From: CAYONP01 sp964405335
GTDB lineage: Bacteria; Armatimonadota; UBA10988
NCBI GenBank assembly: GCA_964405335.1
Contig: CAYONP010000002.1
Coordinates: 1 to 64,000 of the forward strand
DNA length: 64,000 nucleotides
Direction: 5' to 3'
The position numbers and the translations under genes are program-made. The notes beneath the pieces were generated by a model. The model worked only from the letters and a program-made list of their open reading frames with translations, was not told the origin of the DNA and ran no database searches. Positions 34,178-42,756 of the stretch are shown in pieces (within the stretch, counting starts at the first letter, position 1; each line of letters begins with the position of its first letter).

Positions 34178-35392
34178 TCACCGTGCCATGTCGTGGCAGA
34201 CCGCGCAATAGGTCGGTTCGTGACATTTGTAGCACGAAGAGTCGGCGGCGAAGCTGGCCTCGCCGACGTGTCCGGAGAGCACCCAGTCGGCCGGGTGGGG
34301 CATCGCCGTGGTGTGGCACTCGCGGCACTCGGACTGAGCGTGACAGGCCACGCAGGCCGACTGATCGGCCAGCGCGTGAGCGCCGTGCGCGGCGACGAAG
34401 GCCGGCGGGTGGGGCATCGGCAGCCCGTGGCAGGCATCGCAGTTCGGCTCGGTGTGGCACTTCAGGCAGGCGGCACGGTCGGTCTTGGCCGCGGTGCCAT
34501 GGCTGCTCCGGAAGCCGGTCGGGTGGGGCAGGCGGATGCCGTGGCAGGTGTCGCAATAGCGCTGGCTGTGGCAGGCGGCGCAGTCCTTGCCGCTGCGCTG
34601 CGCCGGCCGCGTGTGCGCGGCGACGAAGTCGCGCGGGTGCGGGTTCCGCGAGGTATGGCAGTCGACGCAGAAGCTGCGGGAGTGGCATTTGGCGCAGGTA
34701 GCCTGGTCGGCGGCGCCGTGGCTGCGCAGAAAGGCCGGCTCGTGCGGCAGGCGCAGCCCGTGGCAGGCGTCGCACTCGGCCGGCCGGTGGCAGAGGCCGC
34801 AGGCGTCCGGTTGGTCCCGCGACTGCGCGCCGTGGGCGGCGATAAAGCTCACGCTGTGCGGCAGGTCGACCTGGTGGCAATCGACGCAGAAGCTGGTCTG
34901 GTGGCACGAGGCGCAGGCCTCGGCCGGCTGCGTGCCGTGGCTGCGGGCGAAGCCGGCGGCCTGGTGCCAGTCGGGCAGGATGGCCCGGCCGTCGAGGTGG
35001 CAGGTGCGGCAGTCGTCGGCCGCGTCGGTGCCGTTGTGGCAGGCGAAGCAGCTTTCGGCGGTGCCCCAATCGTGGGGTCCCAGGCCGGCCGGCTTGGGCT
35101 GATGGTCGCGGGCGCTGTGGCAGGCGTTACAGTGCGCAAGGTCGGCGTGCTGCGCATGGTTGAAGGCCAGCGCCGACGAGCGGTCGGTCAGCGCGGTGTG
35201 GCAGTCGAAGCAGATCAGTCCGGCCGGGTTGGACCCCAACGCCTGCGCCGTAACCGGCTGCTCAGTGTTCGGCGTCGGTGGTTGGTTCGTCGGGCTCTGG
35301 ATCGATGGTGTCGGCCGGCGGCCGCAGGCCGCCGTCAGGAGCACCAGCATCCAGATCCAGCGACGGGCCGGGTTCTGTCGGTGGGCCGTCAT
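34178..35392 (-). CDS. 18-haem cytochrome c lipoprotein
   Basis: A 404-residue protein with 18 CXXCH motifs. ATG 35392 gives a lipoprotein signal (RRWIWMLVLLTAAC), so the protein is probably anchored in the outer membrane. A Pro/Thr/Gln-rich linker of about 40 residues follows. Then come four single haem sites and seven tandem modules of the form CxxCH-x4-CxxCH, about 35-40 residues each. Most of these are followed by a PHP-like turn, Phe and His-Gly (for example LPHEPAFLRSHG). Haem density is one per 22 residues, typical of a conductive wire. The start overlaps the cytochrome b561-type gene by 131 bp. Very similar modules occur in the 27-haem protein. Confidence 0.87.
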   Translation of the reverse strand: MTAHRQNPARRWIWMLVLLTAACGRRPTPSIQSPTNQPPTPNTEQPVTAQALGSNPAGLICFDCHTALTDRSSALAFNHAQHADLAHCNACHSARDHQPKPAGLGPHDWGTAESCFACHNGTDAADDCRTCHLDGRAILPDWHQAAGFARSHGTQPAEACASCHQTSFCVDCHQVDLPHSVSFIAAHGAQSRDQPDACGLCHRPAECDACHGLRLPHEPAFLRSHGAADQATCAKCHSRSFCVDCHTSRNPHPRDFVAAHTRPAQRSGKDCAACHSQRYCDTCHGIRLPHPTGFRSSHGTAAKTDRAACLKCHTEPNCDACHGLPMPHPPAFVAAHGAHALADQSACVACHAQSECRECHTTAMPHPADWVLSGHVGEASFAADSSCYKCHEPTYCAVCHDMAR

Positions 35393-36131
35393 GGTCCTGA
35401 TCCGTCTCGGCCGCGTCGAGTGCATCGGGTACCTCGACCGCGTCCGCTGCCTGGCGCGCCTCGGCGGCGCGGATCGCCTCCAACTCCCGTGGATGATGCT
35501 CTTCCATCTCCTCTTCGGTCATCGTGCCGGTCAGCCAGACCCGGTTCATGGGGAAGAACTCGGCGCTCAGATGCGCGTGGTACATGTGCCAGATCAGGAT
35601 CGAGAGCCCGGCCAGCAGTGCCTCGTAGCCGTGAATGACCTTGGCCACCTCGAGCCAGACGCCGGGCACCAGCCGCGCGGCGCTGACCGGAAACCAGAGC
35701 ACCAGGCCCGAGCCGATCATGATCAGACTGCCCCACACCACGGCCCAGTACTCGAACTTCTCGATGAACGAGTAGCGCCCGTAGCGCGGCCGATCGTCGC
35801 GCCGGCCGAGGAAGTAGGCGGTCAGGTGCAGGCAGTCGCGCAGGTCGCTCCAACTCGGCAGCATGGCCAGGTTGATCGAGCCGGCCAGCCAGCGGCGAAA
35901 CAGGTAGGCCACGTGCCACAGAGAGAGCAGAATCATGCCCGCGGCGGCCAGGCGATGCAGCCAGCCGGCGACCGTCGGCCCGCCGACGGCGCTGATCACA
36001 ATCTGCGCCCCGCGCGTCGAGGCGAAGCGGAGTGGCATGCCGGTGATGATCAGCGTGGTGAAACAGACGATCAGCAGTTGGTGCTGCCGGATCTGGCTCT
36101 GGTCCCAGCGACGGTAGACTCGGTGGCTCAT
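35262..36131 (-). CDS. cytochrome b561-type diheme membrane subunit
   Basis: A 289-residue inner-membrane protein with four helices and conserved His residues (WLHRLAAAGMILLSLWHVAYL; VIHGYEALLAGLSILIWHMYHAHL). That is the layout of the FdnI/thiosulfate-reductase cytochrome b family, which exchanges electrons with the quinone pool. The last 65 residues are an acidic, Pro-rich cytoplasmic tail. ATG overlaps the stop of the 7-haem anchored cytochrome (ATGA). Together they look like a quinol-cytochrome c module. Confidence 0.85.
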   Translation of the reverse strand: MSHRVYRRWDQSQIRQHQLLIVCFTTLIITGMPLRFASTRGAQIVISAVGGPTVAGWLHRLAAAGMILLSLWHVAYLFRRWLAGSINLAMLPSWSDLRDCLHLTAYFLGRRDDRPRYGRYSFIEKFEYWAVVWGSLIMIGSGLVLWFPVSAARLVPGVWLEVAKVIHGYEALLAGLSILIWHMYHAHLSAEFFPMNRVWLTGTMTEEEMEEHHPRELEAIRAAEARQAADAVEVPDALDAAETDQDHDGPPTEPGPSLDLDAGAPDGGLRPPADTIDPEPDEPTTDAEH

Positions 36132-37060
36132 GCGCGCCTCCGACGATCCAACCACCGGCGCAACAGGTCGAGCAGGATGAACGCGACCATGCCGCCGATG
36201 GTCACGTAAATGATGGCGTTGTAGGCGAACGACACCCAGTAGACCAGCGGCTCGGTCTCCTTGGTGATCACGCGGTGCTTGAACCCCTCGGCGAACGAGG
36301 CGTCGGCCCCGGTGTGGCACTGGCCGCAGGTCGCCGCGCGCTGGCTCGGATGCACGGTCGACAGCGGATCGGCGATGGCCCGGATGTTGTGCACGCCGTG
36401 GCACGAGGTGCAGACGGCGACGCGGCCCTCGCCCAACGCGTGCTTCTCGCCGTGGAAGCTCGTCTCGTAGGTGGTGACCACGGTGTTGGTCTGGTCATAC
36501 AGCGCCATCAACTGCGCGTCGCCGTGGCACGAGCCGCAGGTGGCGGGGACCTGGTCGGTGGCGATGGCCGCCTCGAGCTCGCTCGCCCGGGCGACATAGT
36601 GATGCCCGTGGCACGAGCTGCACAGCGGCACCTCTTGGCTGCCGTGGCCGACCAGCTCGCCGTGGATGCTGCCCTGATACTGCGTCGCCTCGGCCGAATG
36701 ACAGCTCATGCAGGCGGCGTTGGCCACGCGCTGGGTGCGTGGCCGGCTGGCCAGCAACTGCTCCCAGACACCTTCGGGCGGCTGCTCGGAGAGCGCGCCG
36801 TGCGGGCCCGGGTCGAGGTCGGTGTGGCAGCCGAGGCAGCCCACCGCCCCGTGCGCACCGGCGAAGAACGGCTCGGGATCGACGTGCAGCGAGCGCAACG
36901 CACCGTCGCCGGCGAGCACGGCGAACCGCGGATTGTTGTGGCAGACCAGGCAGTCGTTGCTGTCGCCCGGCTCGCCGGCAATCGCCGGCGGAACGACGCA
37001 CAGGAGCCACGCAAGCGCTATGGATTGGGCGCGGCCGGCCGGGGTACGTCTTCGTGACAC
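36128..37060 (-). CDS. 7-haem cytochrome c with C-terminal membrane anchor
   Basis: A 310-residue protein. The GTG at 37060 gives a signal peptide (SIALAWLLCVVPPAIAGE). Seven CXXCH sites follow: CLVCH, CLGCH, CMSCH, CSSCH, CGSCH, CTSCH and CGQCH. Near residue 265-300 there is one membrane helix (VSFAYNAIIYVTIGGMVAFILLDLL) and an Arg-rich cytoplasmic end. With the cytochrome b561-type protein (4-bp overlap) it resembles quinol-oxidising Cbc-type pairs. It overlaps the 11-haem gene by 43 bp at its start. ATG alternatives further upstream give no signal peptide. Confidence 0.83.
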   Translation of the reverse strand: MSRRRTPAGRAQSIALAWLLCVVPPAIAGEPGDSNDCLVCHNNPRFAVLAGDGALRSLHVDPEPFFAGAHGAVGCLGCHTDLDPGPHGALSEQPPEGVWEQLLASRPRTQRVANAACMSCHSAEATQYQGSIHGELVGHGSQEVPLCSSCHGHHYVARASELEAAIATDQVPATCGSCHGDAQLMALYDQTNTVVTTYETSFHGEKHALGEGRVAVCTSCHGVHNIRAIADPLSTVHPSQRAATCGQCHTGADASFAEGFKHRVITKETEPLVYWVSFAYNAIIYVTIGGMVAFILLDLLRRWLDRRRRA

Positions 37061-37905
37061 AGCTTGCAGTAGTCCTCTCCATGGCAGCGCATGCAGGCGT
37101 CGAAATGCTCGGTGGCCGCCGCCGTGTGCTCGATCGCGAAGTCCTCGGCGTGCGGCACGGGCACAATATGACAGGACTGACACGAGACCTGTTCATCGTG
37201 ACACATCAGGCAGGTCTCGCGATCGGCGCGCGCCGCCTCGCCGTGACCCAGGGCCCACTCGTCGCTCTGGTGGTTCTCCGGCCTCAGGTCCTCATCGATG
37301 TGGCATTCGGCGCACATCTCCTCCTGCGGGAGCATCAACAACCTGGCGTTCGCCGAGCCATGGAAAGTGTGGCACATCGAGCAGACGAGCGCCCCGTCGA
37401 CCAACGTGTGGTGCCGGCCAGCCTCGGCCTCGTCGGGCAGGTCGCCGTGGCACTCGGCGCACTCCTCGCCCTCTTCCTCGCCGCGGAGCATCGGGCTGCG
37501 GGCAGTCTCGTGGTGCACCTCGTGGCAGGCGTCGCAAGCCATCAGCTCCGAGTGAATCGTGGCGGTCCACAGCTCGGCTTCGACCTTGCCTTGGTGACAC
37601 TTCAAGCAGACCGCCGAGGCCGCGGCCGTCTCGAGTCCGGCCCAGGCGACGATCTTCTTTCGGTCGCCGGCGACGTGGTCCGAGCCGGGTCCATGACAGG
37701 CCTCGCAGCCGCTCAGCTCGGGCGGCGGCTCGTCGGCCAGCATCTGCCGGCTGTGCGCCAGCGACTCCCACCGCCGGGCAAAGTCGATGTGGCAGCGGAC
37801 GCAGATCGGCGTGCCGACGTAGGTCGCCGCCGGCGCCTGATCGGCGGCGCCGCGACCGAGCCAGCCGAGCGCGGCGACCAGGCCGGCGAGCAGCAGCCGG
37901 CTCAT
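37018..37905 (-). CDS. 11-haem periplasmic cytochrome c (DmsE-like)
   Basis: A 295-residue protein with a signal peptide (MSRLLLAGLVAALGWLGRGAA) and eleven CXXCH sites. The first seven haems align by eye with the decahaem protein at 45854-46774 (ICVRCHIDF / ICLECHGQY; SGCEACHGPGSDH / RGCEGCHGPGSGH; CHEVHH). The last four include a CxxCH-x4-CxxCH pair of the kind that makes up the 18-haem and 27-haem proteins. ATG overlaps the 27-haem stop (ATGA). It is probably a soluble periplasmic electron carrier. Confidence 0.88.
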   Translation of the reverse strand: MSRLLLAGLVAALGWLGRGAADQAPAATYVGTPICVRCHIDFARRWESLAHSRQMLADEPPPELSGCEACHGPGSDHVAGDRKKIVAWAGLETAAASAVCLKCHQGKVEAELWTATIHSELMACDACHEVHHETARSPMLRGEEEGEECAECHGDLPDEAEAGRHHTLVDGALVCSMCHTFHGSANARLLMLPQEEMCAECHIDEDLRPENHQSDEWALGHGEAARADRETCLMCHDEQVSCQSCHIVPVPHAEDFAIEHTAAATEHFDACMRCHGEDYCKLCHEDVPRPAAPNP

Positions 37906-40283
37906 CCGTCGGCGTTCTGGTGGCACTGCTGACAGTAGGTCTGTGCGTGACATCGGGCACATCCCTCCGGATCTCGCCGAGCGGCGGGGCCGTGGCCGCG
38001 GAGCATCCACTCGGCCGGGTGCGGCATGGCCACCCCGTGGCAGTCGTCACACGCCCGCGCGCCGTGGCACAGCGCGCAGAGCGCTGGGTTGCGCTGACCG
38101 GTCCCGCCGTGCGTCTTCGGCCAGTCGCGGGCCTGGTGGTTGCTGGGCGCTGTTTTGGCGTGGCAGCGGGCGCAATCCTGCTGATTGTGACAGCGCGCGC
38201 AGAGCGCCGGCTTGCCGCGCACCGCCTCGCCGTGGTCGCCGGCAAAGCCGCGCGAGTGGGGTAGGCTCAGGCCGTGACAGCCGGTGCACAGGCTCTGGCT
38301 GTGGCAGAAGCCGCAGCGGTCGGGCGTCTGGCGCGCCGCCGCGCCGTGCCGCCGATCCCACTGCTGCCGGTGGTCGTCGGGCCGAGCCGCGCCGTGGCAA
38401 CCGGTGCAGAAGCTCGACTGGTGACACTTGGCGCAGGTCTGGGGCGTTCGGCCGGCGGCCTGGTGCTGGTGGATCCAACCATCGGCATGTGGGATTCGGG
38501 TGCCGTGGCAGCCGTCGCAGGTGGCCTGACTGTGGCAGGTCGCGCAGAGCGATGGGTCGTGCCGCGCCTGACCGCCGTGAGTCATCTGCCAGCCCGCCTC
38601 GTGCGGCGACTCGAGCCGGCTCGACTCATGGCAGCGCTGACAGTCCTGACGGCCGATGGCCAGCCGCCCGTGGTTCTCGGCCTGTGGCTCCGACCCGGCC
38701 TGGTGGCAGGTGGTGCAGGCGAGCTGCGCCGTGCCGACGTGGTCACTGTGGGCGAAGACGGTGCCGAAGGCATAGCCGCGCCGGCGGACCACGTCGGTGT
38801 GGCAGGTCCCGCAATCGGGCGCCGGTCCGGCGGCCTTCGGCTCGGCCGGCCAGCGGTACGACGCACCGGCGGCGGTCAGCGCCTCGGTCGCGGCGGTGCG
38901 GGCGGCGCGGAGCAGCCGCTGGGCATACTCCGGGTTGTGGACGTAGCTGCCGGTGTTGACCAGCCGCACGTTGTCGGTCGCCTGCTGCAGCGCCGTCGCC
39001 GCCAGCGGCGAACGGCTGCCGCCCGCCGAGGCGAGCTCCTGCCGCGTGCGGCTGAGGGCATCGGCGGCCCAGGTCGTCCAAGCGGCGGCCTCGGCCTCCC
39101 ATTCGGCCAGGTCGGCGCCGTACTTCTCGCCGTGGCACATCATGCAGCCGGCGGCGGTGGCATGCGTCGTGGTTCGGCCGTCGACCTCGGTGGCGGCCAT
39201 GTGGCAGCCTTCGCACGGCACGCGGACCTCGTGCATCGGGTTGGCGACCGACTCGGCGCCGTGCCCGCCCTCGCCGCGGTAGAGCGCCCGGGTGGCGTCG
39301 TGCTGGCCGGGATGGCACGACAGGCACTCGTTCCGCGGTGTCTCCTCGCGCGGCGGCAGCGCGTGCTCGATTTCGATGTGGCAGCGCAGACAGTCGACCT
39401 TGTGGTCGGTGACGTGCATGCGGTGCATGAACTCGGTATCGCTGTAGCGCTCGATCCGCTCCGGCTCGGAGTGACAGGTAAGGCAGCGGTCGCGCGGCAC
39501 CGGGCCGCTGCCCTGGACGACGTCGGTATGGCACTCGCGGCAGTCGACCGCGCGGTCGAGCACCAGTGCGTGGTCATAGGTCAGCGCCGGCTCAGGTTCG
39601 CTCTCGGGCGCAGGTTCGGTCCAGGCCTCGGCACTGATGTCCTCGCGCCGGTGGGGCTTGATCTCACGGTGGCACAGCCGACAGTCGCCCATTTCGGGCT
39701 CGGCCGCGGTGTTTTTGAAGTGGCACAGGAAACAGGCGCCCTCGGTCACCGAGATGTGCGTGCCCTGGACAATCTGCGCGTGGCACGAGGTGCAGCGCAG
39801 CTTGGTTACCCGGCGGAACGAGGTCAGGTGCGGCCCGTGGTCGAAGGCCACGCCGCCGAACTCGACCTTGCCCGAAAGCAGCCGCGTCTCGTGGCAGCCC
39901 GAGCGCAGGCACGAGGCGTCGTCGACCTCGGTCCAGGGCCTCATGCCGTACTGCCGGGTAACGTACTTGACCACCTGGATGCTGGCCGCGGCCTTGTGCT
40001 GCAGCCAGTTCTTCGCCCCCGGCGGGATGTGGCATGCGACACAGGCGACGTGGTTGTGCGACGAGGTCTTCCAGGCGTCGTAGAACGGCTGCATGTAGTG
40101 ACAGGTGACGCAGAAGCGGGGCTGGTTGCTGACCATCACGAAGGCGAACATCAGGACCACGAAGGCGAGCGGCGCGATGACGCCGATCTTGACCGCCACC
40201 CGGGCCGGCCGGCTGAAGCCCGACAGGTCGCCACGAAGCATACCCGCCGCCGCCTGACGCCAGACTCGGGCGCGGTCTCTCAT
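37902..40283 (-). CDS. 27-haem cytochrome c: NapC/NirT head fused to diheme-module array
   Basis: A 793-residue protein. Residues 31-51 are a membrane anchor. Residues 55-170 form a NapC/NirT/NrfH-like tetrahaem domain (FCVTCH, ACVACH, the CX4CH site SCLRSGCHETR, and RCTSCH), which takes electrons from menaquinol. The middle (about 180-390) has eight further CXXCH sites. A haem-poor helical stretch (about 400-490) carries a VHNPEYAQRLL motif like those in multihaem reductases. The C-terminus has three single sites, then six CxxCH-x4-CxxCH modules. Total: 26 CXXCH and one CX4CH. Both ends overlap neighbours by 4 bp. I know no characterised protein with this architecture. Confidence 0.88.
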   Translation of the reverse strand: MRDRARVWRQAAAGMLRGDLSGFSRPARVAVKIGVIAPLAFVVLMFAFVMVSNQPRFCVTCHYMQPFYDAWKTSSHNHVACVACHIPPGAKNWLQHKAAASIQVVKYVTRQYGMRPWTEVDDASCLRSGCHETRLLSGKVEFGGVAFDHGPHLTSFRRVTKLRCTSCHAQIVQGTHISVTEGACFLCHFKNTAAEPEMGDCRLCHREIKPHRREDISAEAWTEPAPESEPEPALTYDHALVLDRAVDCRECHTDVVQGSGPVPRDRCLTCHSEPERIERYSDTEFMHRMHVTDHKVDCLRCHIEIEHALPPREETPRNECLSCHPGQHDATRALYRGEGGHGAESVANPMHEVRVPCEGCHMAATEVDGRTTTHATAAGCMMCHGEKYGADLAEWEAEAAAWTTWAADALSRTRQELASAGGSRSPLAATALQQATDNVRLVNTGSYVHNPEYAQRLLRAARTAATEALTAAGASYRWPAEPKAAGPAPDCGTCHTDVVRRRGYAFGTVFAHSDHVGTAQLACTTCHQAGSEPQAENHGRLAIGRQDCQRCHESSRLESPHEAGWQMTHGGQARHDPSLCATCHSQATCDGCHGTRIPHADGWIHQHQAAGRTPQTCAKCHQSSFCTGCHGAARPDDHRQQWDRRHGAAARQTPDRCGFCHSQSLCTGCHGLSLPHSRGFAGDHGEAVRGKPALCARCHNQQDCARCHAKTAPSNHQARDWPKTHGGTGQRNPALCALCHGARACDDCHGVAMPHPAEWMLRGHGPAARRDPEGCARCHAQTYCQQCHQNADG

Positions 40284-41503
40284 GGCGGCGGCCCGGCGGC
40301 CCGGCGGCGATGCTCGAAGCGCTGCCGCTGGACACAGAAGCCGAGAATCGAGACGCCGAAGAAACCCCATAGGTAGAGCAGCGCCGCGCGCCGGATCTGT
40401 TGCCGCTCGCGATGCTCCTGCTCGGCATGTTCATATTGCTCGAACGCGGCGCGAACCACCACCGCCTGGCGCTCGACATCCCGCGGCTCGAGCGAATGCT
40501 GCGCCGCCGGCAGCCGCAGCAGCGCCGTGTGCGCCTCCTGCAGCGCGGCCTCGAGCTGGATCGTCTCGAAGCCGACTTCGTGGTGCGCCCCGAGCCCCGC
40601 CTCGGCCTCGGCGTAGGCGGCGCGCGCCGAGGCGATCTCGTCGGCCAGGCGGCCGCTCAGCGCCGCCACCGCCGCGTTGTCGGCGTGGCAGGCCTGGCAC
40701 GAGGAGCGCAGCAGCGTGTCGGTCGGGTGCTGGATGTCATGCGTGCCGTGGCAGGCGACACAGGGCGACATCCGGCCCTGATCGACCGCCTCGGCGTGTG
40801 GGCTGGCGCTGAACTGCTCCCAAGCGACCGGGTGACAGCGCTGGCAGATGTGGCCGACGCTGACGATGTCGGGCGGGGCCGCACCGTGACTGCCGTGGCA
40901 CGACGCGCAGCTCGGTGCCGCGTCGCTGCCCCCGGCCAGCATCTGGCCGTGGACGCTCTCGGTGTAGGCCGCGAACTGCCCCGTCGGCACGCCGGCGCGG
41001 CCCATGCGCACGGCGTCGTCGTGACACTGCGCGCAGGTCGTCGGCACGTTGACCGGCGCGACCGAACTGCGCGGATCGTCCGGCCCGAGGATCCGGTGCG
41101 CCGTGTGGCAATCGCTGCACACCGCGGCGTCGAGGCTGCCGGCCAGCACCGCCTGCCCGTGGTGGCTCTCCTGATACTCGGCATACTGGTCGGTCGGCAG
41201 CCCGTACGGCCGCATCCGCTCCCCTTTGGCGTGGCAGTCGGCGCAGAAGGCCGGCTGATCGCGCCGCGCCGGCTGGCCGCGAAAGCCCTTCGCCGGCGAC
41301 ATCGAGCCGACGGTCATGTCGTTCGGATCGCCGCCGTGGCAGGTCACGCAGGTAATGCCCGCGGCCTCGTGCCGCGAGCCGAGGTGATCGGCGGCGGCCT
41401 TGCTGTGGCAGGTCTCGCACGACGAACCGCGCACCGGCGTCTGGCCCGGCGCGGCGCAGACGGCGGCGAGAATGACCAACCCGACCACCCCGCGCTGCCT
41501 CAT
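40280..41503 (-). CDS. 9-haem cytochrome c with coiled coil and C-terminal anchor
   Basis: A 407-residue protein with a signal (GVVGLVILAAVCAAPGQT) and nine CXXCH sites between about 30 and 275. A heme-free helical region follows (about 280-365, heptad-like, with AAYAEAEAGLGAHHEV). One membrane helix (ALLYLWGFFGVSILGFCV) sits just before a basic end. It overlaps the cytochrome b C-terminal subunit gene by 4 bp and the 27-haem gene by 4 bp, so it is a good candidate for the electron acceptor of the Rieske/cytochrome b complex in place of cytochrome c1 or f. Confidence 0.87.
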   Translation of the reverse strand: MRQRGVVGLVILAAVCAAPGQTPVRGSSCETCHSKAAADHLGSRHEAAGITCVTCHGGDPNDMTVGSMSPAKGFRGQPARRDQPAFCADCHAKGERMRPYGLPTDQYAEYQESHHGQAVLAGSLDAAVCSDCHTAHRILGPDDPRSSVAPVNVPTTCAQCHDDAVRMGRAGVPTGQFAAYTESVHGQMLAGGSDAAPSCASCHGSHGAAPPDIVSVGHICQRCHPVAWEQFSASPHAEAVDQGRMSPCVACHGTHDIQHPTDTLLRSSCQACHADNAAVAALSGRLADEIASARAAYAEAEAGLGAHHEVGFETIQLEAALQEAHTALLRLPAAQHSLEPRDVERQAVVVRAAFEQYEHAEQEHRERQQIRRAALLYLWGFFGVSILGFCVQRQRFEHRRRAAGPPP

Positions 41504-42003
41504 GGCGCACCCCCGTCGGCGCCCGGTGGCGCGCCGTGCGGTAGCCCGAGGTAGTCGAAGTGGATGGTCTGGCCGAACAGCTCGAGTTGGGTCTCACTGA
41601 TCCGGCCGAGGAGGGTCAGCCCGGCGACGACGAGCAGGACCAGCCAGCCGACCGCGGTGCTGACCTTACGGTGGCCCAGTCGCCGGTAGAGCGCGCCGTC
41701 GATGAACGGCCAGAACAACATGCAGACGATGAACGCGCCGACGGTCAGCACACCGACCATCTTCGGCACATACTTGAGGAACTGATAGGTAGCGAGGAAG
41801 TACCACTCCGGTTTGATCGCCTCGGGTGTGTGGAGCGGGTCGGCCGGGCCGTGCAGGCCGAACGGACGCAGGATGGCCAGGCCGAGCAGCAGCGCGATCA
41901 GCGCGTAGGCGATGATCACCTCGTCAAGCACGTGGGTGGGCCAGAACGGGTGGTCGCCCGGGTGCGGCTCGTGCTCGTCGTGACGATCGACCTCGTCGGC
42001 CAT
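41500..42003 (-). CDS. cytochrome b C-terminal domain/subunit IV-like protein
   Basis: A 167-residue protein with three membrane helices and the quinone-site motif KPEWYFL (PEWY) after an HVLDEVII-type lead, as in b6f subunit IV or the C-terminal half of cytochrome b. It forms the split cytochrome b with the preceding gene (11-bp gap), an organisation typical of b6f-type complexes. ATG start; the stop overlaps the 9-haem cytochrome start. Confidence 0.9.
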   Translation of the reverse strand: MADEVDRHDEHEPHPGDHPFWPTHVLDEVIIAYALIALLLGLAILRPFGLHGPADPLHTPEAIKPEWYFLATYQFLKYVPKMVGVLTVGAFIVCMLFWPFIDGALYRRLGHRKVSTAVGWLVLLVVAGLTLLGRISETQLELFGQTIHFDYLGLPHGAPPGADGGAP

Positions 42004-42014
42004 GCTCCCAGCTC

Positions 42015-42746
42015 CTAGAGCGGTTTCGACAGGCCCTGGCGGCGGATCATCATGAAGTGACCGACCATCAGGAAGACAATCACCCACGGCAGGACCACCG
42101 TGTGTGCGACAAAGAAGCGCGACAACGTGGCGTCGCTGACCAACTCGCCGCCGCGCAGGTAGAGCAGCAACTGGTGGCCGATCAACGGCACCGCGGTGGT
42201 GCTCTCGGTGCCGACCGTGGTGGCCCAGAAACTGAGCTGGTCCCAGGGCAGCAGGTAGCCGGTGAAAGCAAAGGCGAAGGTGAGCAGGAACAGTCCCGTG
42301 CCGACCATCCAGTTCAGCTCGCGCGGCGGGCGGTAAGCCTTGGCGATGTAGACCTTGAACATGTGCAGCACGACGCACAGGACCATCAAGTGCGAGCCCC
42401 AGGCGTGCATCTGACGGACCAGCCAACCGAGCGGCACGCTCTCCATGATCCGCCGCACGCTGTCGTAGGCGGTCTCGGGCCCGGCCTTGTAGTAGACCAG
42501 GAGCAGCACGCCGGTGATCAGTTGGTTGCAGAAAAGCAGCAGCGAGATGCCGCCCATGCACCAGAGTTGGCGCATCGCCCGGCCGGGCACCGGCTTGGCC
42601 AACTGCTGCTGGATGGCCTCGTCGACGTGCAGGCGCGAGTCGAGCTCGCCGTAGAGCACCGTCGAGCTGACCAGGCGGCGGAGACCGGTCAGGTCGATTC
42701 GCTCGCGCAGCCAGGCGGCCAGCCTTTGTCGGGCGCTACTCACCAT
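42015..42746 (-). CDS. cytochrome b6-type cytochrome b (N-terminal part)
   Basis: A 243-residue protein with four membrane helices. Haem b ligands appear as two His pairs: H-x13-H in the second helix region (MHAWGSH...LHMFKVY) and H-x14-H in the fourth (AHTVVLPW...GHFMMIRRQG). The 14-residue spacing in the second pair is the b6f-type pattern. Cys63 in LWCMGGIS aligns by eye with the Cys of b6 that binds the extra haem ci. It forms the quinol-oxidising core with the Rieske protein (10 bp upstream) and the subunit-IV-like protein. Confidence 0.92.
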   Translation of the reverse strand: MVSSARQRLAAWLRERIDLTGLRRLVSSTVLYGELDSRLHVDEAIQQQLAKPVPGRAMRQLWCMGGISLLLFCNQLITGVLLLVYYKAGPETAYDSVRRIMESVPLGWLVRQMHAWGSHLMVLCVVLHMFKVYIAKAYRPPRELNWMVGTGLFLLTFAFAFTGYLLPWDQLSFWATTVGTESTTAVPLIGHQLLLYLRGGELVSDATLSRFFVAHTVVLPWVIVFLMVGHFMMIRRQGLSKPL

Positions 42747-42756
42747 GCGCTCCTCA

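Noticed and set aside
32649..35069. 806-codon reading of the secretin-like gene
   Set aside because: The extra 326 codons are an out-of-frame reading of the 18-haem gene; the signal peptide and ribosome-binding site place the start at 34091.
34178..36131. Frameshift joining cytochrome b561 and the 18-haem lipoprotein into one fusion
   Set aside because: The lipoprotein has its own ATG and lipobox, and the b561 stop is normal; a long overlap explains the sequence without an error.
38274..40376. 700-codon open frame on the plus strand
   Set aside because: Antisense to the 27-haem gene; no signal peptide, no domain, and repetitive Ala/Val/Gly composition.
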